From NCBI RefSeq assembly GCF_039888675.1, contig NZ_JBDQQR010000001.1, positions 1,674,001-1,738,000 on the forward strand: 64,000 nt of DNA, in the 5' to 3' direction. Position numbers and translations under genes: made by a program. The notes under the pieces were generated by a model that was not told where the DNA came from, made no database searches, and was given only the letters and a program-made list of their open reading frames with translations. Below are positions 8,803-17,452 of the stretch, one piece after another. This DNA is from Mesorhizobium sp. CAU 1732 (GTDB lineage: Bacteria; Pseudomonadota; Alphaproteobacteria; Rhizobiales; Rhizobiaceae). The first letter of the stretch is position 1, and each line of letters begins with the position of its first letter.

Positions 8803-10320
8803 GTGCTTGAATTGGATGCGGTAAATGTCGGTTTCGGCGAAGCACCACCGGTGCTTGCCGGGGCCTCGATGACGGTCGCCGCAGGCGAGCGGTCGCTCGT
8901 CTGCGGTGCTGCGGGCAGCGGAAAATCGACGCTGCTCAACGTGGCCGCAGGCGTCATGCCGCGCCTGGTCTCGCCGGGCACGTTTGCGGGCACCGTTTCG
9001 TTCGACGGCATACCGCTCTCGAACATGGCTCGCGATACGCTTTTCACCACCATCGGCAGCGTGGCGCAGAATGTCGAGGATCAGCTTTGGGATCTCGGGG
9101 TCGAGGATCTGATTGCCTTTCCGTTGGAAAATCGCGGGGTCGAGCAGGCAACGATCCGCGATCGGGTCGATCTGCTGATCGAGGAACTCGAGTTGAACGC
9201 GCTCAGAGGACGCCGCGTGCTCACGCTGTCCGGCGGCGAACGGCGCATGGTCGCGATTGCCGCATCACTTGCGGCGGCCCCGCGCCTGCTCGTTCTCGAC
9301 GAGCCGACGACCGGTCTCGATCCCGCCGCGCGCGCGCGTCTCGTGCGCATCCTGACGAAGCTTGGCGGCGATATTCCCGCATTGCTGGTTGCAGAGCAGG
9401 ATCCGGGCGCTTTCGAAGGCCTTGCCACAAGCGTCCGGTTTCTCGCGAACGGAACGGTGTCGGCGCCGCATTCCGCGCAATCCGTCATGGCAACGTCGCA
9501 GGTTTGGCTCGATGCGGGGATCATGCCTCCAAGGGGCATTGCAACGGCACACCACCGGCCGCAGCCGGGCGCCGAATTGCTGTCCGTTTCGGGCGTTCGC
9601 ACCCGGCTTGCCCGGCCCGACGGCACGCCGGTCCTGCAAGATGTCTCCCTGGCCATCAGGGCAGGGGAGGTCGTGGCGCTTGTCGGACGCAACGGGGCCG
9701 GCAAGACCACCCTGTTCCAGTCGATCCTTGGCCTTGCGAAGATCAGTGCCGGAACGATCAGCATCCATGGCGAAAGTGCGGAAGGTTGGACGGTCGCGCG
9801 CAGGGCGCGATCGATCGCCTATTTGCCGCAGAACATGCGGCGAATCCTGTTCAACCTGACCGTGGTCGAAGAGGTCCTGTTCGCGATCACCGCAGGTGGA
9901 CCGGCCGATGACGGCGCGCGTCAAAGGGCGGGCGAGGCGCTTGAGAAATACGGTCTCGCCGGTTTCGCCGAGGCAAGCCCGTTTGCACTCTCGGCGCGGC
10001 AGCAGGCGCTGGTCGGCCTTGCCTGCGCGGATGCCGCGCAGGCCGGCGTGGCGATCCTCGACGAGCCGCTGCTCGCGCGTGATCTGCATGGCCGCCGCAT
10101 GCTCGACCTGTTCATCGATTCCACCGTTTCGGCTGGCCGCGCCATCATGTTGATTTCGCACGACCTCGACCTCGTACAGGAGGTGTCGACGCGGCTGCTG
10201 ATCCTCGAAGGCGGACAGATCGCCTATGATGGCGCGACCCATGCCGGCTGGTCATCACCGGCTTTCAAAGCGCTCGGTTGGCCGGCACCTACTGTCCAGA
10301 CGCGCGGAGCCGCCGCATGA
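8803..10320 (+). CDS. ECF transporter ATPase, fused A and A' domains
   Basis: 505-residue tandem ABC ATPase that powers the ECF transporter. Domain 1: Walker A GAAGSGKST (residues 35-43), Q-loop Gln about 89, signature LSGGERR (142-148), Walker B LLVLDEPTTGLD, but AEQD where the H-loop His is expected (about 197-200). Domain 2: Walker A GRNGAGKTT (295-303), Q-loop Gln 343, degenerate signature LSARQQ (396-401), Walker B VAILDEP, and an intact H-loop ISHD (451-454). Start GTG 8803 has AAGG upstream and leaves 20 bases after the S-component stop; no in-frame ATG fits. The stop overlaps the ATG of the T component. Motif losses in the two halves are complementary, implying an asymmetric ATPase. 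Confidence 0.92.
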   Translation: MLELDAVNVGFGEAPPVLAGASMTVAAGERSLVCGAAGSGKSTLLNVAAGVMPRLVSPGTFAGTVSFDGIPLSNMARDTLFTTIGSVAQNVEDQLWDLGVEDLIAFPLENRGVEQATIRDRVDLLIEELELNALRGRRVLTLSGGERRMVAIAASLAAAPRLLVLDEPTTGLDPAARARLVRILTKLGGDIPALLVAEQDPGAFEGLATSVRFLANGTVSAPHSAQSVMATSQVWLDAGIMPPRGIATAHHRPQPGAELLSVSGVRTRLARPDGTPVLQDVSLAIRAGEVVALVGRNGAGKTTLFQSILGLAKISAGTISIHGESAEGWTVARRARSIAYLPQNMRRILFNLTVVEEVLFAITAGGPADDGARQRAGEALEKYGLAGFAEASPFALSARQQALVGLACADAAQAGVAILDEPLLARDLHGRRMLDLFIDSTVSAGRAIMLISHDLDLVQEVSTRLLILEGGQIAYDGATHAGWSSPAFKALGWPAPTVQTRGAAA

Positions 10321-10991
10321 ACGCCATCCATGACGTCAATTTCTTCGTCAAGCTGGCTGGTGCATTCGCGGTGATGCTGGTCGCCTGGTTCGTGCCGGAC
10401 TGGCGCTTCGGCGTCGCGCTGTCGCTCATGATCGTTGCGCTGTTGCTGGTGACGCGGGTTCCGGGCATGCGTGGCTATCTCAAAGGCGCGTCGCTTCTCG
10501 TCCTGCTCGTGATGGCGAGCTGGATCGCGAACCTGCTGATTCAGGGCGAGACGCTTCAGACGGCGCTTCCGACCGCGGCCGGGATGGCTGCGCGTCTGGT
10601 GACCACCACGGCCGTTTTCTATTTCGTGATGGAGACGAGCACACCCGGCTCGATCCTTGCTGCGTGCAGCGCCGCGCGCCTGCCGCCCATCGCGACGCTC
10701 GTCCTGTCGCTGACTTTCGGCATCATTCCGATGTTGCGCGAGGAATTCGAACGGATCGGCGACGCCCAGCGCGCACGCGGCATGGAGATCGACGACGTCT
10801 CGCTGCCGATGCGGTTGCGCTTCGCGCTCGCGCGCGGCGTGCCGCTTCTCGTGCAGGCCGTGCGCATGGCGCACGCGATCTCGCTGTCGCTCTCCATTTA
10901 TGGGTTCGAGCTTTCCCGCAAGCGCACCACATGGCGCAATGTCGGGCTTATGGTCGAACCAAAACTGCCACGCAAAGGACCTGCCGCATGA
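10317..10991 (+). CDS. ECF transporter transmembrane (T) component
   Basis: 224-residue membrane scaffold coupling the ATPase to the S component. Hydrophobic segments fill residues 10-46, 55-76, 88-106 and 122-140. The two hallmark Ala-Arg-Gly motifs of EcfT coupling helices are present: AQRARGMEI (ARG at 153-155) and FALARGVPLL (ARG at 172-174). The C-terminus carries another hydrophobic segment (AISLSLSIYGF). The start overlaps the ATPase stop as ATGA, and its own stop overlaps the phosphoribosyltransferase start the same way, so the genes are translationally coupled. Shorter than many EcfT proteins (about 260 residues) but with all diagnostic motifs. Confidence 0.9.
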   Translation: MNAIHDVNFFVKLAGAFAVMLVAWFVPDWRFGVALSLMIVALLLVTRVPGMRGYLKGASLLVLLVMASWIANLLIQGETLQTALPTAAGMAARLVTTTAVFYFVMETSTPGSILAACSAARLPPIATLVLSLTFGIIPMLREEFERIGDAQRARGMEIDDVSLPMRLRFALARGVPLLVQAVRMAHAISLSLSIYGFELSRKRTTWRNVGLMVEPKLPRKGPAA

Positions 10992-11626
10992 CCGACGAAA
11001 CCGCCGCCAGCCCCGTTACCGACCAGACCTGGATTGTGGACGTCGCGGGCATGGACATTCACCTGCCCATCGTCGCCATCAAGCCGGACTTCGCGATCTC
11101 GCTGATGATGGTGATCGACCTGGGGGTACGTTTTGGCGAGCATGTCGGCGCGAAGCTGGCCGGGAAGTTGAAGCCGCTTGAGCCGGAAATCGTGGTCGGC
11201 GCGGCGACGCTCGGCATCCCGGTGGCGATCGAAGTGTCGCGCGCGCTCGGGCTCGACGATTATGTGGTCCTGCAGAAATCGCCGAAGATCCATCTCGGCG
11301 ACGCGCTGGTCCAGACGATCTCGTCGATCACGTCGAAGGGCGAACAGCGCCTGCTTCTCGATCGCCGCGCCACGCCGCTTCTTGCCGGCAAGCGCGTCGT
11401 GGTTGTGGACGACGTCGTCGCTTCCGGCTCCAGCCTCAAGGGCTCCGTCGAACTCGTGCGGAAGGCCGGCGGCACGGTCGTCGGCATCGGCGTGATTCTG
11501 ACCGAGGCCAAGGACTGGCAGGAAACGCTGGGAGAGGACGCGTCGCTCATCCACAGTCTTGCCCATATCCCGCAATTTGCGCCGCGTGATGGCAAGTGGG
11601 AGCCGATAGAAGACACGCTGCTGTAG
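10988..11626 (+). CDS. Type I phosphoribosyltransferase (purine-salvage-like)
   Basis: 212-residue PRTase-fold protein. The PRPP-binding loop is clear at residues 137-150 (VVVVDDVVASGSSL), with the paired acidic residues and small-residue loop of type I enzymes. IVVGAATLGIPVAIEVSRALG (about 68-88) and VVLQKSPK (93-100) resemble adenine or xanthine PRTases. Known relatives join a nucleobase to PRPP; the base here is unknown. It is the last gene of the ECF operon, overlapping the T-component stop by four bases, so the imported compound may be trapped by conversion to its nucleotide. That link is inference. rpoZ follows after 91 bases, probably from its own promoter. An adenine PRTase housekeeping role is the main alternative. 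Confidence 0.85.
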   Translation: MTDETAASPVTDQTWIVDVAGMDIHLPIVAIKPDFAISLMMVIDLGVRFGEHVGAKLAGKLKPLEPEIVVGAATLGIPVAIEVSRALGLDDYVVLQKSPKIHLGDALVQTISSITSKGEQRLLLDRRATPLLAGKRVVVVDDVVASGSSLKGSVELVRKAGGTVVGIGVILTEAKDWQETLGEDASLIHSLAHIPQFAPRDGKWEPIEDTLL

Positions 11627-11645
11627 CGTCGGCCCGTGCATCGCG

Positions 11646-11674
11646 CTTGTCTTTCGTGGCCGTTCGCGTTATGG
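11646..11674 (+). promoter_or_regulatory. Candidate sigma-70 promoter for rpoZ
   Basis: CTTGTC (11646-11651) and TTATGG (11669-11674) are spaced by 17 bases, 44 bases upstream of the rpoZ ATG. The -35 fits the alphaproteobacterial pattern. It separates rpoZ from the ECF operon. Sequence-only inference. Confidence 0.35.
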
Positions 11675-11717
11675 ACCGGCAACTCTCCGACAATTCCACC
11701 AATGAAAGGGGCACCGA

Positions 11718-12113
11718 ATGGCCCGCGTCACCGTTGAGGATTGCATCGACAAGGTCGAGAACCGCTTTGAACTGGTTCTTCTGGCCGGTCACCGCGCCCG
11801 TCAGATCAGCCAGGGCGCCCAGATCACGATCGATCGCGACAACGACAAGAACCCCGTTGTGGCGCTTCGCGAGATCGCCGACGAGACCCTCTCGCCGGGC
11901 GACCTGAAGGAAGATCTGATCCACTCGTTGCAGAAGCACGTCGAAGTCGACGAGCCGGAAGCCGATCTGCCCGAGATTCCGGATGCCACGAGCGCCGCTT
12001 CCGCCGATGCGGACAGCGACGACGAAGTCGTGACGTTCGACCGGATGACCGAGGAAGACCTGCTTGCAGGCATCGAAAACCTCGTTGCGCCTGAAAAGAG
12101 CGACGATTTCTAA
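11718..12113 (+). CDS. rpoZ: DNA-directed RNA polymerase omega subunit
   Basis: 131-residue RNA polymerase assembly subunit. The conserved N-terminus [23 protein letters not shown] continues into the HRARQI motif, with [14 protein letters not shown] shortly after. The C-terminal half is acidic and low in complexity ([11 protein letters not shown]), as in rhizobial omega proteins, which are longer than the 91-residue E. coli form. Omega also forms part of the ppGpp site on RNA polymerase in other proteobacteria, which fits its place immediately upstream of rsh. A strong terminator follows, so rsh is probably transcribed at least partly on its own. Confidence 0.96.
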   Translation: MARVTVEDCIDKVENRFELVLLAGHRARQISQGAQITIDRDNDKNPVVALREIADETLSPGDLKEDLIHSLQKHVEVDEPEADLPEIPDATSAASADADSDDEVVTFDRMTEEDLLAGIENLVAPEKSDDF

Positions 12114-12164
12114 AGCCTGTTGCGGCTGCTGCCTTTATCGGCAGCGAAATCGTGTTTATCTAAA

Positions 12165-12201
12165 GCATGCGTCCGCAAGCCGCGGGCGCATGTTTTGTTT
12201 T
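12165..12201 (+). terminator. Rho-independent terminator between rpoZ and rsh
   Basis: An 11-bp stem (CATGCGTCCGC paired with GCGGGCGCATG, one G-U wobble) with a 5-base loop is followed directly by TTTTGTTTT. This is the clearest intrinsic terminator on the + strand of the window. It ends about 20 bases before the rsh start codon, so some rsh expression may depend on read-through or on a promoter inside this short gap. Confidence 0.75.
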
Positions 12202-12221
12202 GGTGAGCAGGAAATCCGCCC

Positions 12222-14450
12222 ATGATGCGTCAGTACGAGCTTGTCGAGCGCGTCCAGCGCTACAAGCCCGACGTGAACGAGGCGTTGCTCAACAAGGCGT
12301 ATGTCTACGCCATGCAGAAGCACGGGCATCAGAAGCGTGCCTCCGGCGATCCGTACTTCTCCCACCCGCTCGAAGTGGCGGCGATCCTCACCGACATGCA
12401 TATGGACGAGGCGACGATCGCGGTCGCGCTCCTGCATGACACGATCGAGGATACGTCCGCCACCCGCGCCGAGATCGACACGCTCTTCGGCCCCGACATG
12501 GGCAAGCTTGTCGAGGGACTGACCAAGCTCAAGAAGCTCGACCTGGTCTCCAAGAAGGCCGAGCAGGCGGAGAACCTGCGCAAGCTCCTGCTCGCGATCT
12601 CCGACGACGTCCGCGTCCTGCTGGTCAAGCTCGCCGACCGGCTGCACAACATGCGCACGCTTGATCACATGCGGCCGGAAAAGCGCCTGCGGATCGCCGA
12701 AGAGACGATGGATATCTATGCCCCGCTGGCCGGCCGCATGGGCATGCAGGACATGCGCGAAGAGCTCGAGGAACTCGCCTTCCGCTATATCAACCCGGAG
12801 GCGCACAAGGCGGTCACCGAACGGTTGGCCGAGATTTTCGCCCGCAACAAGGGCGTCATCGGCGAGATCGAGCACGCGCTCTCGGAACTGTTCGTCGACG
12901 ATGCGCTCTATGCCGAGGTCAAGAGCCGCCAGAAGAAGCCATGGTCCGTCTTCCGCAAGATGGAGACCAAGGCGCTGTCCTTCGAGCAACTGTCGGATCT
13001 CTTTGGCTTCCGCGTGGTCGTGGCCAACGTCGAGGATTGCTATCGCGCGCTGGGCGCGATCCACATGAAGTGGTCGATGGTTCCGGGCCGCTTCAAGGAT
13101 TACATCTCGACGCCGAAACAGAACGACTACCGGTCGATCCACACGACGATCGTCGGTCCCTCGCGCCAGCGCGTCGAACTACAGATCCGCACCCAGGCGA
13201 TGGACACGGTCGCGGAATACGGCGTCGCCGCCCATTCGATCTATAAGGATCATGGCGGCAAGGCCAACGGCTCGGGCCACGCGATCTCCAAGGATACCAA
13301 CGCCTATGCCTGGTTGCGCCAGACCATCGAGGCGCTCGCGGAAGGCGACAATCCCGAAGACTTCCTCGAAAACACCAAGCTGGAGCTGTTCCAGGATCAG
13401 GTCTTCTGCTTCACGCCGAAGGGCCGGCTGATCGCGCTGCCACGCGGCGCGACGCCGATCGACTTCGCCTACGCGGTTCACACCGATGTCGGCGACACAT
13501 GCGTCGGCGCGAAGGTCAACGGCCGGATCATGCCGCTGATGACCGAGCTGAAGAACGGCGACGAGGTCGAGATCATCCGCTCCAAGGCGCAGGTGCCGCC
13601 GGCTGCGTGGGAATCGATCGTCGTTACCGGCAAGGCGCGTTCCGCGATCCGCCGCGCCACCAAGAACGCCATCCGCAAGCAGTATTCGGGTCTCGGCATC
13701 CGTATCCTCGAACGCGCATTCGAGCGTGCCGGCAAGACCTTCACAAAGGATCAGCTCAAGCCCGTCCTGCATCGCCTTGCCCGCAAGGAGGTCGAGGACG
13801 TTCTGGCCGCCGTCGGTCGCGGCGAGCTGTCGTCTCCCGACGTCATGAAGGCGGTTTTCCCCGACCACAAGGAGGATCGCTCTGCCCAGTCGGTGAAGGC
13901 GCGCGAGGAGGGCTGGTTCAATATCCGCAATGCCGCGGGCATGCTGTTCCAGATTCCCGGCCGCTCGTCGTCACGCAAGGCGAAGTCCGAAACGAAAAGC
14001 GATGCGGTGCCCATCCGCGGCGTGCGCGGAGACCTGCCGGTCAGCTTCGCGCCCGAGGGCGCGGTGCCGGGAGACCGCATCGTCGGCATCATCCAGCCGG
14101 GATCGGGCATCACGATCTATCCGATCCAGTCGCCATCGCTGACCGCGTTCGACGACCAGCCGGAGCGGTGGATCGACGTTCGCTGGGACATCGACGACGA
14201 GCGCAAAGAACGGTTTCCGGCCCGCGTCTCGGTGACAGCCATCAACGAGCCGGGGTCGCTGGCCTCGATAGCGCAGACGATTGCCGCAAATGACGCGAAC
14301 ATCCATACGCTGTCGATGGTGCGCACCGCGCCCGATTTCACGGAAATGGTCTTCGACCTCGAAGTCTGGGACCTGAAGCATCTCAACATGCTGCTCTCGC
14401 AACTCAAGGACAATTCGAGCGTGAGCGAAGCGAAACGTGTGAACGGATGA
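12222..14450 (+). CDS. rsh: Bifunctional (p)ppGpp synthetase/hydrolase, Rsh (RelA/SpoT)
   Basis: 742-residue stringent-response enzyme, the single long RelA/SpoT homologue usual in rhizobia. Domains in order: HD hydrolase (about 25-200) with HPLEVA and the [11 protein letters not shown] motif, both intact; synthetase (about 235-350) with [12 protein letters not shown] and the FGFRVVV and [17 protein letters not shown] motifs; TGS (about 385-450, [11 protein letters not shown]); a helical region; and a C-terminal ACT domain (about 660-742, [21 protein letters not shown]). Presence of both active-site motif sets argues for a bifunctional enzyme. The start ATG 12222 has AGGAA upstream; ATG 12225 is equally in frame. 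A terminator sits just before it. acpS follows after 16 bases. Confidence 0.97.
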   Translation: MMRQYELVERVQRYKPDVNEALLNKAYVYAMQKHGHQKRASGDPYFSHPLEVAAILTDMHMDEATIAVALLHDTIEDTSATRAEIDTLFGPDMGKLVEGLTKLKKLDLVSKKAEQAENLRKLLLAISDDVRVLLVKLADRLHNMRTLDHMRPEKRLRIAEETMDIYAPLAGRMGMQDMREELEELAFRYINPEAHKAVTERLAEIFARNKGVIGEIEHALSELFVDDALYAEVKSRQKKPWSVFRKMETKALSFEQLSDLFGFRVVVANVEDCYRALGAIHMKWSMVPGRFKDYISTPKQNDYRSIHTTIVGPSRQRVELQIRTQAMDTVAEYGVAAHSIYKDHGGKANGSGHAISKDTNAYAWLRQTIEALAEGDNPEDFLENTKLELFQDQVFCFTPKGRLIALPRGATPIDFAYAVHTDVGDTCVGAKVNGRIMPLMTELKNGDEVEIIRSKAQVPPAAWESIVVTGKARSAIRRATKNAIRKQYSGLGIRILERAFERAGKTFTKDQLKPVLHRLARKEVEDVLAAVGRGELSSPDVMKAVFPDHKEDRSAQSVKAREEGWFNIRNAAGMLFQIPGRSSSRKAKSETKSDAVPIRGVRGDLPVSFAPEGAVPGDRIVGIIQPGSGITIYPIQSPSLTAFDDQPERWIDVRWDIDDERKERFPARVSVTAINEPGSLASIAQTIAANDANIHTLSMVRTAPDFTEMVFDLEVWDLKHLNMLLSQLKDNSSVSEAKRVNG

Positions 14451-14466
14451 TAAGCGGGCAGCACTC

Positions 14467-14868
14467 ATGATCGTTGGAATCGGCAGCGACCTGATCGATA
14501 TCAGGCGTATCGAAAAGACGCTGGAGCGGCACCCCGAACGGTTCATCGCGCGTGTCTTCACCGATATCGAGCAGGCCAAGTCGGAACGGCGCAAGGAGCG
14601 CGCAGCCTCCTACGCCAAGCGGTTCGCCGCCAAGGAAGCATGTTCCAAGGCGCTCGGCAGCGGCATATCGCATGGCGTGTTCTGGCGCGACATGGGCGTG
14701 GTCAACCTCCCGGGCGGCAAGCCGACGATGGAACTGACCGGTGGCGCGGCAAGGCGTCTCGCGACGCTCCTGCCGGCGGGGCACGAGGGCTTCGTGCATC
14801 TAACCATCACCGACGATTATCCCTTGGCGCAAGCCTTTGTGATCATAGAGGCCAGACCCTTCGCGTGA
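14467..14868 (+). CDS. acpS: Holo-[acyl-carrier-protein] synthase
   Basis: 133-residue enzyme that transfers the 4'-phosphopantetheine arm from CoA to apo-ACP. Hallmarks are [12 protein letters not shown] (Mg-binding Asp at residue 8) and [14 protein letters not shown] (catalytic-region Glu), with [11 protein letters not shown] and [16 protein letters not shown] near the end. It sits between rsh and lepB, the usual order in rhizobia (sometimes with pdxJ in between, absent here). Probably read from the rsh transcript, since only 16 bases separate them. Confidence 0.97.
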   Translation: MIVGIGSDLIDIRRIEKTLERHPERFIARVFTDIEQAKSERRKERAASYAKRFAAKEACSKALGSGISHGVFWRDMGVVNLPGGKPTMELTGGAARRLATLLPAGHEGFVHLTITDDYPLAQAFVIIEARPFA

Positions 14869-14980
14869 ATTTCCGCTTTCCGCCGAACATCGGCCACACT
14901 GCGCTGATTGGCCCTCAGCAATGCGTTGCTCCGTGCAGCGCAGTTCGTTAAGACGAACGCCACTCAATGATTAGGACGAC

Positions 14981-15727
14981 ATGAGCGTGAGCGACAAATC
15001 GCAGAAAAAATCCGGTGGCCTTGGCGAGACCGTCAGCGTCATCGTTCAGGCGCTGCTGCTCGCGCTCGTCATCCGGACTTTCCTGTTCCAGCCCTTCTCG
15101 ATCCCGTCGGGGTCGATGCGCCCGACATTGCTCGAGGGCGACTATCTGTTCGTCACCAAATGGGCCTACGGCTATTCGCGCCATTCGCTTCCTTTGTCGC
15201 CTGATCTCTTTTCCGGCCGCTTTTTCGACAGTGCTCCCGAGCGCGGCGACGTTGCGGTCTTCAAGTTCCCGCCAAACCCCGCGCTGGATTACATCAAGCG
15301 CGTGATCGGCCTGCCGGGCGACACGGTGCAGATGCGCGCCGGCCAGCTCTTCATCAATGGCGAGGCGGTGCCGCGCGAGAAGGTGGGCGAGATCAACAAT
15401 CCCGACATTACCGAGGTCAACCGCCCGGTCGAGGTTTATCGCGAGACGCTGCCCAATGGCGTGTCCTACGACACGCTGGACCTGACGCCGAATTCGATCA
15501 GCGACGACACGCGCGAATTCGTCGTGCCCGAAGGCCATTACTTCATGATGGGCGACAACCGCGACAATTCGAGCGACAGCCGCGTCTTCGGCTTCGTGCC
15601 GGAGGAAAACCTGGTCGGCCGCGCCAACATCATCTTCTTCTCGATCGCCGGCAGCGCAAGCCCGCTCGAAGTGTGGAAGTGGCCGTCGCTGATGCGTCCG
15701 TCGCGCCTGTTCTCGATGGTGAGATAG
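14981..15727 (+). CDS. lepB: Signal peptidase I
   Basis: 248-residue membrane serine-lysine protease that removes signal peptides on the periplasmic face. One N-terminal hydrophobic segment (about residues 16-36) precedes FSIPSGSMRPTL, whose Ser45 is the nucleophile. The general-base Lys106 is in YIKRVIGLPGD, and the box GDNRDNSSDSR follows. ATG 14981 has AGGACGAC upstream. It is first in a run lepB-rnc-era-recO. A short dispersed-repeat-like sequence separates it from rnc. Many exported proteins in this window (slt, LysM proteins, the amidohydrolase) would be among its clients. Confidence 0.97.
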   Translation: MSVSDKSQKKSGGLGETVSVIVQALLLALVIRTFLFQPFSIPSGSMRPTLLEGDYLFVTKWAYGYSRHSLPLSPDLFSGRFFDSAPERGDVAVFKFPPNPALDYIKRVIGLPGDTVQMRAGQLFINGEAVPREKVGEINNPDITEVNRPVEVYRETLPNGVSYDTLDLTPNSISDDTREFVVPEGHYFMMGDNRDNSSDSRVFGFVPEENLVGRANIIFFSIAGSASPLEVWKWPSLMRPSRLFSMVR

Positions 15728-15730
15728 CAC

Positions 15731-15776
15731 CGGACCAAAAAGTGGAATCCGGTTTTTGGACAAATCCGATGCGTGA
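15731..15776 (+). repeat. Short intergenic palindromic repeat, rhizobial type (probable)
   Basis: Between lepB and rnc lies a palindromic unit: CCAAAAA (15735-15741) and TTTTTGG (15753-15759) are perfect inverted arms, followed by ACAAATCCGATGCG. I recall closely similar CCAAAAAGTGG / ACAAATCCGATGCG units in intergenic regions of other rhizobial genomes, but only one copy is in this window, so its repeat status is from memory and not shown here. Confidence 0.5.
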
Positions 15777-15803
15777 GCAAAGAGACAGCACGGTTATGGC
15801 GTG

Positions 15804-16523
15804 ATGCCCACAAAGCCAATCAAGGGCAAGCAGCTCGCGGACGCCATCGAGGCGATCACGGGCTTTGCCTTCTCCGACATGGAATTGCTGTTGCGGGCGC
15901 TGACACACGCGAGCGCGCGCGTCTCGGACGGTTCCGACTACCAGCGCCTGGAATTCTTAGGCGATCGGGTGCTCGGGCTCGTGGTTGCGCAGATGGTGTT
16001 CGAAGCCAATCCGAGCGCGCCGGAAGGCGAGTTGTCGCTGCGGCTCAATGCGCTGGTCAATGCCGAAACGCTGGCCGAGATCGCCGACGAGGTCGGATTG
16101 TCCGAGTTTATCGTCGCCGGCAGCGAACTGCGCACGCTCACTGGGCGCAAGCGGGTCAATTTGCGCGCCGACGTGATGGAAGCGCTGATCGCCGCCGTCT
16201 ATCTGGAGGGCGGGCTCGAAGCGGCGCGGCGCTTCATCGCGCGGCATTGGGAGGGGCGCTCGAAAGCGCCGACCGCCGCAAGGCGCGATCCGAAGACCGA
16301 ACTGCAGGAATGGGCGCATCAGGTGGCCAAGGCCTCGCCGATCTATACCGTCGACAAGCGCGAAGGGCCGGATCATGATCCTGTCTTCGAGGTCTCCGTT
16401 CGTATCGGCGATCTCAAATCCGCGGTCGGCTCCGGCCGGTCCAAGCGGGAAGCCGAGCAGGCAGCAGCCACGGCGATCCTCCTTCGCGAGGGCGTCTGGC
16501 AAAAGGAGACGAACGCACAATGA
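15804..16523 (+). CDS. rnc: Ribonuclease III
   Basis: 239-residue double-stranded-RNA endonuclease for rRNA and mRNA processing. The catalytic domain carries the signature YQRLEFLGDRVLGLV (about residues 47-61) and the downstream ADVMEALIAAVYLEGG with metal-binding Asp/Glu. A C-terminal double-stranded-RNA-binding domain spans about residues 160-230 (DPKTELQEWAHQ, GSGRSKREAEQAAA). ATG 15804 is chosen; GTG directly in front (15801) is possible. Its end overlaps era by four bases and contains the era Shine-Dalgarno GGAG, a usual arrangement implying coupled translation. Confidence 0.97.
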   Translation: MPTKPIKGKQLADAIEAITGFAFSDMELLLRALTHASARVSDGSDYQRLEFLGDRVLGLVVAQMVFEANPSAPEGELSLRLNALVNAETLAEIADEVGLSEFIVAGSELRTLTGRKRVNLRADVMEALIAAVYLEGGLEAARRFIARHWEGRSKAPTAARRDPKTELQEWAHQVAKASPIYTVDKREGPDHDPVFEVSVRIGDLKSAVGSGRSKREAEQAAATAILLREGVWQKETNAQ

Positions 16524-17434
16524 GCGACACGGTTGAAAGCCCCGGCACGCGAGCGGGTTTCGTGGCGCTGATCGGCGCACCCAATGCCGGCAAGTCGACA
16601 CTGGTCAATCAGCTTGTCGGCAGCAAGGTCTCGATCGTCACGCACAAGGTGCAGACGACGCGCGCCATGGTGCGCGGCATCGCCACCCACGACACGACGC
16701 AGATCGTTCTCGTCGACACCCCCGGCATCTTCAAGCCACGCCGCACGCTCGACAAGGCCATGGTCAAGACCGCATGGGGCGGCGCGAAGGATGCGGACGT
16801 CGTGCTGGTGCTGATCGATGCCGAACGCGGTATCCGGGGCGACGCCGAGACGATCCTCGAATACCTGTCCGGCGTTCGCCAGCCGAAGGTGCTGGTGCTC
16901 AACAAGGTCGACCGGGTGAATCCCGAGGCTCTGTTGAAGCTGACGGCCGAGGCAAACGAGAAGGCCGAGTTCGAGAAGACCTTCATGGTCTCGGCGCTGA
17001 CAGGCTCGGGTTGCAAGGATTTGCTCGAGTTTCTCTCCAAGCGCCTGCCGGAAGGGCCGTGGTTCTACCCGGAAGATCAGATTTCCGACCTGCCGATGCG
17101 CCAGCTCGCCGCCGAAATCACGCGCGAGAAGCTCTATTTGCGCCTGCATCAGGAACTTCCCTACTCGTCTCACATCGAGACCGAGAATTGGGAGGAGAAG
17201 ACAGACGGCTCGGTGCGCATCGAGCAGGTCATCTATGTCGAGCGCGACAGCCAGAAGAAGATCGTGCTCGGCCATAAGGGCGAGACGATCCGCTCGATCG
17301 GGCAGGCGGCCCGCAAGGAGATCGGCGATATCCTCGAACAGAAAGTGCATCTGTTCCTGTTCGTGAAGGTGCGCGAGAACTGGGGCAACGATCCCGAGCG
17401 CTATCGCGAAATGGGACTTGAGTTCCCGTCCTGA
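16520..17434 (+). CDS. era: GTPase Era
   Basis: 304-residue GTPase that binds 16S rRNA and assists 30S assembly. G motifs are visible in order: GAPNAGKST (G1), VQTTR (G2), DTPGI (G3) and NKVD (G4). A C-terminal KH RNA-binding domain includes VERDSQKKIVLGHKGETIRSIG. The start overlaps the rnc stop (ATGA). With rnc upstream and recO downstream it forms the conserved rnc-era-recO cluster. Confidence 0.97.
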   Translation: MSDTVESPGTRAGFVALIGAPNAGKSTLVNQLVGSKVSIVTHKVQTTRAMVRGIATHDTTQIVLVDTPGIFKPRRTLDKAMVKTAWGGAKDADVVLVLIDAERGIRGDAETILEYLSGVRQPKVLVLNKVDRVNPEALLKLTAEANEKAEFEKTFMVSALTGSGCKDLLEFLSKRLPEGPWFYPEDQISDLPMRQLAAEITREKLYLRLHQELPYSSHIETENWEEKTDGSVRIEQVIYVERDSQKKIVLGHKGETIRSIGQAARKEIGDILEQKVHLFLFVKVRENWGNDPERYREMGLEFPS

Positions 17435-17452
17435 ACCGTTCAACACTGAACA

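Noticed and set aside
8093..8848. Minus-strand 251-codon frame opposite the ECF S component
   Set aside because: Rich in Asp, Glu, His, Arg and Asn without structure; it is the antisense of a hydrophobic membrane protein gene.
9265..10242. Minus-strand 325-codon frame opposite the ECF ATPase
   Set aside because: Antisense shadow; ABC ATPase motifs are on the + strand.
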